A DNA stretch of 64,000 nucleotides. Origin: Nocardioides solisilvae (GTDB lineage: Bacteria > Actinomycetota > Actinomycetes > Propionibacteriales > Nocardioidaceae). The stretch is from assembly GCF_003194625.1 (NCBI RefSeq), contig NZ_QHKX01000002.1, positions 248,001 through 312,000 on the forward strand. The letters are read 5' to 3'. Of the stretch, positions 59,392-64,000 are shown in pieces (the stretch's first letter is position 1; each line of letters starts with the position of its first letter). The notes below the pieces were generated by a model. The model did no database searches and was not told the DNA's origin. It was given only the letters and a program-made list of their open reading frames with translations. A program made the position numbers and the translations under genes.

Positions 59392-60789
59392 TCAGGACGC
59401 CGGGTCCGCCTCCGGCGCGGGACCCACGACGGCCAGCACCTCGGGCTGGAAGAAGAGCTCCGCCGCCAGGCTGCGCACCTCCTCGACCGTCACCGCGTCG
59501 ATGCGGGCGAGCATCTCGTCGATGCTCAGCAGCTCGCCGTGCAGCAGCTCGGCCTTCCCCAGCCGGGACATCCGGGCGCCGCTGTCCTCCAGCCCCAGGA
59601 CCACGCTGCCGCGCAGCTGCCCCTGCCCCCGGCGCACCTCCTCCTCCGAGATCCCCTCGGACCCGACGCGGCGCAGCTCGGAGCGGACCACCTCGAGCAC
59701 CTCGTCGACCTTGGACGGGAGGCACCCCACCGAGACGCCGACGAGTCCGGCGTCCTCGTGGTGGCTGCCGAAGGAGTAGACGGAGTAGGCCAGGCCACGG
59801 CGCTCGCGCACCTCCTGGAAGAGGCGTGAGGAGGTCCCCCCGCCCAGCGCCGTGTTGAGGACCCCCAGCACGAAGCGCCGCGGGTCGCTGCGGGTGATCC
59901 CCCGCACGCCCAGCACCAGGTTGACCTGCTCGAGCTGGCGGTGGGCCGTCGTCGTGCCCGCGTTGACGCGGCGGGCCGGCGCGCCGGTGCGCGGACGCAC
60001 GGGCGCCTCGTCCCCGATCAGGAAGCTGTTGCGGTCGAAGGCGCGACGGACCTGACGCACCACGGAGGCGTGGTCGACGTTGCCCGCCACCGAGACCACC
60101 ATGGAGGCGGGCCGGTAGTGCCGCCGGTGGAAGCGCGCGACCTGGGCCCGGGTGAGCGCCGAGATCGACTCGTGCGTCCCGGCGATCCCGCGGCCGAGCG
60201 GGCTGTCGCCCCACGCCTGCTGGGCGAAGAGGTTGTGCACGACGTCGTCGGGGTCGTCGTCGTGCATGGCGATCTCGTCGAGGATCACCTCGCGCTCGGC
60301 CTCGACGTCCTCCTCGCTGAGCAGCGAGGAGGTGATCATGTCGCCCAGGACGTCGACGGCCAGTGGCAGGTCGTCGTCCAGCACCCGCGCGTGGAAGCAG
60401 GTGTACTCCTTCGCCGTGAAGGCGTTGAACTCGCCGCCGACCGCGTCGAGGGCGACGGAGATGTCCATCGCCGAGCGCTCGCGGGTCCCCTTGAAGAGCA
60501 GGTGCTCGAGGAAGTGCGAGCACCCGTGCAGGGAGGGCGACTCGTGGCGCGACCCGACCGCCACCCACACGCCGATGCTCGCCGAGCGCACGCCCGCCAT
60601 CTGCTCGGTGATGACCCGGAGACCGCCGGGCAGCAGCGTGCGTCGCACGCGGGAGGTGACCTGGCCCTCCGCGTCGCGGACCGTCTGCAGGGTTCGGGTG
60701 GAGCCCACCGGCTGACCCACCAACGACTGGGAAACGGCCGACCGGCCAGCAGGAACCTGCTGGCCGGTCGTCCTGGGGCGCTTCGTCAC
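59392..60789 (-). CDS. M16-family zinc peptidase (insulinase/processing-protease type)
   Basis: A 465-residue M16 peptidase. The inverted zinc site HFLEH (92-96) in [14 protein letters not shown], the next ligand region [16 protein letters not shown], and the C-terminal half [21 protein letters not shown] match the family. It is next to pnp in most actinobacteria and many other bacteria. GTG at 60789 overlaps the pnp stop as GTGA and is the formal start, but a 32-bp palindrome (60739-60770) lies inside the first codons. A later GTG at 60720, after the hairpin, is possible. Confidence 0.9.
   Translation of the reverse strand: MTKRPRTTGQQVPAGRSAVSQSLVGQPVGSTRTLQTVRDAEGQVTSRVRRTLLPGGLRVITEQMAGVRSASIGVWVAVGSRHESPSLHGCSHFLEHLLFKGTRERSAMDISVALDAVGGEFNAFTAKEYTCFHARVLDDDLPLAVDVLGDMITSSLLSEEDVEAEREVILDEIAMHDDDPDDVVHNLFAQQAWGDSPLGRGIAGTHESISALTRAQVARFHRRHYRPASMVVSVAGNVDHASVVRQVRRAFDRNSFLIGDEAPVRPRTGAPARRVNAGTTTAHRQLEQVNLVLGVRGITRSDPRRFVLGVLNTALGGGTSSRLFQEVRERRGLAYSVYSFGSHHEDAGLVGVSVGCLPSKVDEVLEVVRSELRRVGSEGISEEEVRRGQGQLRGSVVLGLEDSGARMSRLGKAELLHGELLSIDEMLARIDAVTVEEVRSLAAELFFQPEVLAVVGPAPEADPAS
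60739..60770 (-). terminator. 32-bp perfect palindrome after pnp (terminator-like)
   Basis: CGACCGGCCAGCAGG (60739-60753) pairs with CCTGCTGGCCGGTCG (60756-60770) around AA: 15 pairs. On the minus strand it begins 16 bases after the pnp stop and is followed by GCCGTTTCCC. It lies in the first 20 codons of the formal M16 reading frame, so it may act as a terminator, mRNA-stability hairpin or processing site. Confidence 0.5.
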
Positions 60790-63011
60790 TCGGTCCCGGC
60801 GTCCTGGTCCCCGGACTCCTCGGAGCCCGCCTCGTCCTCGACGACCGGCACCAGCGACAGCTTGCCGCGGTCGTCGATCTCGCCGATCTGGACCTGGATC
60901 TTCTGGCCGACGGAGACGACGTCCTCGACGTTGTCCACCCGCTTGCCACCGGCCAGGCCGCGCAGCTTGCTGATGTGCAGCAGCCCGTCCTTGCCCGGCA
61001 TCAGCGAGACGAACGCACCGAAGTTGGTGGTCTTCACGACGGTGCCGAGGTAGCGCTCGCCGACCTCGGGCATCGTCGGGTTCGCGATCGCGTTGACCGC
61101 GGCCTTGGCAGCCTCGGCGGCCTCGCCGTTGGTCGCGCCGATGTAGACGGTCCCGTCGTCCTCGATCGACAGCGTCGCGCCGGTGTCGTCCTGGATCTGG
61201 TTGATCACCTTGCCCTTCGGGCCGATGACCTCGCCGATCTTGTCCACGGGCACGCGGACGGTGATGATCCGCGGGGCGTGGACCGACATCTCCTCGGGGG
61301 CGTCGATGGCCTCGGCCATGACGTCGAGGATGGCGTGGCGGGCGTCGCGCGCCTGCTTCAGGGCCGACCCCAGGACCTCGGCGGGGATGCCGTCGAGCTT
61401 GGTGTCGAGCTGGAGCGCGGTGACGAACTCGCGGGTGCCGGCGACCTTGAAGTCCATGTCGCCCATCGCGTCCTCGGCGCCGAGGATGTCGGTCAGCGCG
61501 ACGTACTCCGTCCTGCCGTCGACCTCGCCGGAGACGAGGCCCATCGCGATGCCCGCGACCGACGCCTTCAGCGGCACGCCGGCCTGGAGCAGCGACAGGG
61601 TCGAGGCGCAGACCGAACCCATCGAGGTGGAGCCGTTGGAGCCCATCGCCTCGGAGAGCTGGCGGATCGCGTAGGGGAACTCCTCGCGGCTCGGCAGCAC
61701 GGGCAGCAGCGCGCGACGCGCGAGGGCGCCGTGGCCCACCTCGCGGCGCTTGGGCGAGCCCACGCGGCCGGTCTCGCCCGTCGAGAACGGCGGGAAGACG
61801 TACTTGTGCATGTAGCGACGGTGCTTCTCGGGCGAGAGCGTGTCGAGCTGCTGCTCCATCTTGAGCATGTCGAGGGTGGTGACGCCCATGATCTGGGTCT
61901 CGCCGCGCTCGAAGAGCGAGGAGCCGTGGACCCGCGGGATCAGGCCGACCTCGGCGTGCAGCGGCCGGATGTCGGCCAGGCCGCGACCGTCCATGCGGAT
62001 CTTGTCGCGCAGCACGCGCTCGCGCATGAGGTTCTTGGTCAGCGACCGGAACGCGGCGCCGATCTCCTTCTCGCGACCCGCGAAGTCGCCGCCGATGCGG
62101 TCGAGCAGGGAGGCCTTGATGGCGTCCATCCGCTCCTCGCGCTCCTGCTTGCCCACGAGGGTGAGCGCCTCGGTGGTCTCGTCCTTGGCAGCGGACTCCA
62201 CGGCGGCGTACACGTCGTCCTCGTAGTCGAGGAAGATCGGGAACTCCTGGACGGGCTTCGCCGCCTCCTTGGCCAGCTCGGCCTGGGCCTCGCACAGCTG
62301 CTTGATGAAGGGCTTCGCCGCGTCGAGACCCTCGGCCACGACCTCCTCGGTCGGCGCCTTCGCGCCGCCCTGGACGAGCTCGACGACGGCCTCGGTGGCC
62401 TCCGCCTCGACCATCATGATCGCCACGTCGCCGGTCTCGGTGACCCGGCCGGCCACGACCATGTCGAAGACCGCGTCCTCGAGCTGGCTGTGGCTGGGGA
62501 AGGCCACCCACTGGCCGTCGATCAGCGCCACGCGGACGCCGCCGACCGGGCCGGAGAAGGGCAGGCCGGAGAGCTGGGTGGAGATGGAGGCGGCGTTGAT
62601 CGCCAGCACGTCGTACGGCATGTCGGGGTCGAGCGACAGCACCGTGATGACGACCTGGACCTCGTTGCGCAGGCCCTTCTTGAAGGTCGGGCGCAGCGGG
62701 CGGTCGATGAGGCGGCAGGTGAGGATCGCGTCCTCGCCCGGCCGGCCCTCGGACCGGAAGAACGAGCCGGGGATCTGTCCCACGGCGTACATCCGCTCCT
62801 CGACGTCGATCGTGAGGGGGAAGAAGTCGAAGTGGTCCTTCGGCTGCTTGCTGGCGGTGGTCGCCGAGAGCAGCATGGTCTCGTCGTCGAGGTAGGCGGT
62901 CACCGAGCCGGCGGCCTGGCGGGCCAGCAGGCCCGTCTCGAACTTGACGGTGCGCTTGCCGAACTTGCCGTTGTCGAGGACGGTCTCGACGGCGGAGATG
63001 GTGGGTTCCAC
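60786..63011 (-). CDS. pnp: Polyribonucleotide nucleotidyltransferase (PNPase)
   Basis: Phosphorolytic 3'-5' exoribonuclease and polymerase of RNA decay. The 741-residue protein has two RNase PH-like domains ([40 protein letters not shown]), the PNPase alpha helices between, a KH domain with [14 protein letters not shown], and a C-terminal S1 domain with [23 protein letters not shown] at 63011 is chosen because AGAAGGGA lies about nine bases upstream and the frame begins with the usual [17 protein letters not shown]. It follows rpsO, the common order. Confidence 0.97.
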   Translation of the reverse strand: MEPTISAVETVLDNGKFGKRTVKFETGLLARQAAGSVTAYLDDETMLLSATTASKQPKDHFDFFPLTIDVEERMYAVGQIPGSFFRSEGRPGEDAILTCRLIDRPLRPTFKKGLRNEVQVVITVLSLDPDMPYDVLAINAASISTQLSGLPFSGPVGGVRVALIDGQWVAFPSHSQLEDAVFDMVVAGRVTETGDVAIMMVEAEATEAVVELVQGGAKAPTEEVVAEGLDAAKPFIKQLCEAQAELAKEAAKPVQEFPIFLDYEDDVYAAVESAAKDETTEALTLVGKQEREERMDAIKASLLDRIGGDFAGREKEIGAAFRSLTKNLMRERVLRDKIRMDGRGLADIRPLHAEVGLIPRVHGSSLFERGETQIMGVTTLDMLKMEQQLDTLSPEKHRRYMHKYVFPPFSTGETGRVGSPKRREVGHGALARRALLPVLPSREEFPYAIRQLSEAMGSNGSTSMGSVCASTLSLLQAGVPLKASVAGIAMGLVSGEVDGRTEYVALTDILGAEDAMGDMDFKVAGTREFVTALQLDTKLDGIPAEVLGSALKQARDARHAILDVMAEAIDAPEEMSVHAPRIITVRVPVDKIGEVIGPKGKVINQIQDDTGATLSIEDDGTVYIGATNGEAAEAAKAAVNAIANPTMPEVGERYLGTVVKTTNFGAFVSLMPGKDGLLHISKLRGLAGGKRVDNVEDVVSVGQKIQVQIGEIDDRGKLSLVPVVEDEAGSEESGDQDAGTE

Positions 63012-63249
63012 GTAGTGGTCCCTTCTGTTCGCGGAGCGCACCCGCGGACGACCAGCCCCGTGCGGGGCATGGGCCGGTCTTCGATCGAGGCTCGCAGGCG
63101 CCCGACCGCGACGGTCGGCTCCTGAGGGCCACTACCGAGGACCGGGCCGAGTCGGCGGGTCGCTCCTGGATGATGGATCTTCAGTTGTGTGCGACGGCCC
63201 GAGGGGGACGTCGCAGGCGGGCAGTGCTCTGCACGCACCTGCCAATGTA
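63012..63249 (-). promoter_or_regulatory. pnp promoter and long structured leader (Actino-pnp-like)
   Basis: TACATT (complement of 63244-63249) is the -10 candidate, giving a leader of about 225 bases before the pnp GTG. It holds several hairpins, for example CCGACCG/CGGTCGG, CGCGG/CCGCG near the start codon and a GCCCCG/CGGGGC stem. A conserved Actino-pnp RNA motif is known upstream of actinobacterial pnp genes; position fits, but I could not confirm the consensus by eye. Confidence 0.5.
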
Positions 63250-63264
63250 GCGAGAAATGCCGAG

Positions 63265-63292
63265 GAGGGCCCACTCCGGGGAGTGGGCCCTC
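63265..63292 (-). terminator. Intrinsic terminator after rpsO
   Basis: GAGGGCCCACTCC (63265-63277) pairs with GGAGTGGGCCCTC (63280-63292) around two bases. It begins seven bases after the rpsO stop on the minus strand and is followed by CTCGGCATTTCTCG. Some read-through into pnp is likely. Confidence 0.75.
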
Positions 63293-63298
63293 ACGACG

Positions 63299-63574
63299 TC
63301 AGCGGCGAAGGCCGAGGCGCTCGACGATCGACCGGTAGCGGTCGATCTCCGTCTTCTGCAGGTAGTTGAGGAGACGGCGACGCTGGCCGACCAGCAGCAG
63401 CAGGCCACGACGGCTGTGGTGGTCGTGCTTGTGCTGCTTGAGGTGCTCGGTCAGGTGGGCGATGCGGTGCGACAGCAGCGCGATCTGCACCTCCGGCGAA
63501 CCGGTGTCACCCTCGGTCGTCGCGTACTCGGCGATGATCTTCTTCTTGGTCTCCGCGTCAGTACCGATGGACAT
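63299..63574 (-). CDS. rpsO: 30S ribosomal protein S15
   Basis: Primary binder of 16S rRNA in the small-subunit platform. The 91-residue protein shows the full S15 pattern: [60 protein letters not shown] and [20 protein letters not shown]. It is two residues longer than the usual 89 because of the N-terminus [11 protein letters not shown] at 63574 has GGAAGGGAG nearly eight bases upstream. Confidence 0.98.
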   Translation of the reverse strand: MSIGTDAETKKKIIAEYATTEGDTGSPEVQIALLSHRIAHLTEHLKQHKHDHHSRRGLLLLVGQRRRLLNYLQKTEIDRYRSIVERLGLRR

Positions 63575-63705
63575 GCGCAGGCTCCCTTCCGGCCCACCAG
63601 GGGCTCGTTCGTTGCGCGGCGCGCCGGGGCCTGTTCACCCGGGCACTCTCGATCCGCGGCCGTTGGACGGCACGTCGCCCGCACGCGGGCAACCGGACGA
63701 GGATA
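63575..63705 (-). promoter_or_regulatory. rpsO promoter and leader
   Basis: TATCCT (complement of 63700-63705) is a -10 candidate, giving a leader of about 118 bases before the rpsO ATG. It contains CCCGC/GCGGG and GC-rich stems. S15 controls its own translation through leader structures in several bacteria, so this may be such a site. No gene is seen from 63575 to 63754. Confidence 0.4.
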
Positions 63706-63754
63706 TCAGCGCGACGGCGGGGCCGCCCAATCACCGGGCCGGGACCGCACCGCC

Positions 63755-64000
63755 TCAGACGGCGGGCGGGGGCGGCGGGTCGGCCTCGACGTGGCGCTCG
63801 GTGGTGGCCGTGCGGCCGTGCGCGTCGGTGGTGGTTGCCACCGTGCTCTGCCGACGGCGCGAGTTCTGCTGCACGATGCTCAGCAGCAGCAGCGCCACGC
63901 CGGCCAGGGTCAGGATCCACCCCACCATGCCGAGGTTCACCGGGCCGACCTGCTCCTCGCTGATGGCCAGGGACAGGATCAGTCCCAGCACGATCAGTCC
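63755..64000 (-). CDS. DUF6458-like two-helix membrane protein (N-terminus beyond window)
   Basis: The frame is open to the window edge, so the true start lies outside. The 81 visible residues contain two helices, GLIVLGLILSLAISEEQ and NLGMVGWILTLAGVALLLLS, separated by a short loop with VGPVNLGMVGWI, and a polar tail (STVATTTDAHGRTATTERHV) ending in polyproline. This matches the DUF6458-type proteins of actinobacteria, which begin with a GxGxGxxL helix. The function is not known. A GTG at 63991 would give a shortened first helix and is less likely. Confidence 0.75.
   Translation of the reverse strand, partial: GLIVLGLILSLAISEEQVGPVNLGMVGWILTLAGVALLLLSIVQQNSRRRQSTVATTTDAHGRTATTERHVEADPPPPPAV

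Noticed and set aside
59392..63132. A minus-strand open frame of about 1246 codons through pnp and M16
   Set aside because: Only its 3' part is the M16 gene. The upstream part is a shifted frame over pnp, which has clear KH, S1 and RNase PH motifs in its own frame.

Overview
The window is a continuous piece of a very GC-rich actinobacterial chromosome, most likely from the Nocardioidaceae (Nocardioides or a close relative). The support is the codon bias, the actinobacterial aa3/bc1 respiratory genes (qcrCAB, ctaCDEF), the PspA-PspAA-PspAB-HtpX stress cluster, the MacS-type kinase, the rpsO-pnp-M16 order and the many leaderless starts. From memory, the order plsC / ArsA-like / SRPBCC / fadD15 / NlpC-P60 / DEDDh-GIY-YIG / trpD / ctaE-qcrCAB / ctaF-ctaC / PfkB kinase / HesB / glycerate kinase follows the Rv2182c-Rv2205c stretch of Mycobacterium tuberculosis, so most of 0.6-44 kb is conserved actinobacterial backbone. 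Genes are tightly packed. No stretch without a gene reaches 300 bases; the largest gap is 63012-63298, the rpsO-pnp spacer. I see no rRNA, tRNA, CRISPR array, transposase or prophage.

Layout. 1-9 kb: MacS-type kinase (cut by the window edge), PlsC acyltransferase, alpha/beta hydrolase, a TIGR00300 protein, an overlapping operon of SRPBCC / ArsA-like ATPase / CxxC protein / ROK glucokinase, and a long-chain acyl-CoA ligase. 9.0-18.4 kb: a Tad/Flp pilus locus behind a folded leader: cpaB, cpaE/tadZ, cpaF/tadA, a vWA-TadB fusion, tadC, a coupled histidine kinase and NarL-type regulator, an 18-bp palindrome and two Flp pilins split by a terminator-like hairpin. This is the main insertion relative to the mycobacterial order. 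18.4-26.7 kb: M48 protease, NlpC/P60 hydrolase, small CxxC protein, NYN protein, DEDDh-GIY-YIG nuclease, Lrp-type RAM protein, YgjV-GNAT fusion and a GT-C-like membrane protein. 26.7-40.8 kb: trpD, receiver-like protein, CtaG, another polytopic protein, ctaE-qcrC-qcrA-qcrB, LLM oxidoreductase, ctaF-ctaD-ctaC, and a cysteine desulfurase-like/TusA pair. 40.8-46 kb: AdoK-like PfkB kinase, HesB/ErpA, glycerate kinase, GNAT, nadA.

46-64 kb: a Psp envelope-stress operon (pspA-pspAA-htpX-pspAB-histidine kinase), DUF3043 protein, DMT-type permease, the phenylacetyl-CoA epoxidase operon paaABCDE behind a candidate operator, AzlC/AzlD exporter, dapB, a methyltransferase, a SatD-family operon with an inverted repeat centred on its -35 box, M16 peptidase, pnp with a long leader, rpsO and a DUF6458-type protein cut by the window end.

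Two patterns run through the window. About two dozen genes have a -10-like hexamer (TANNNT or CANNNT) six to nine bases before the start codon and no Shine-Dalgarno sequence, which suggests leaderless mRNAs; I used this to choose starts. Inside operons, neighbours usually overlap by ATGA, GTGA or TGATG, which suggests translational coupling. The least explained items are the Tad leader with its buried ribosome-binding site, the vWA-TadB fusion with embedded two-component genes, and the SatD operon. Motifs and structures were read by eye; no database search or folding program was run.
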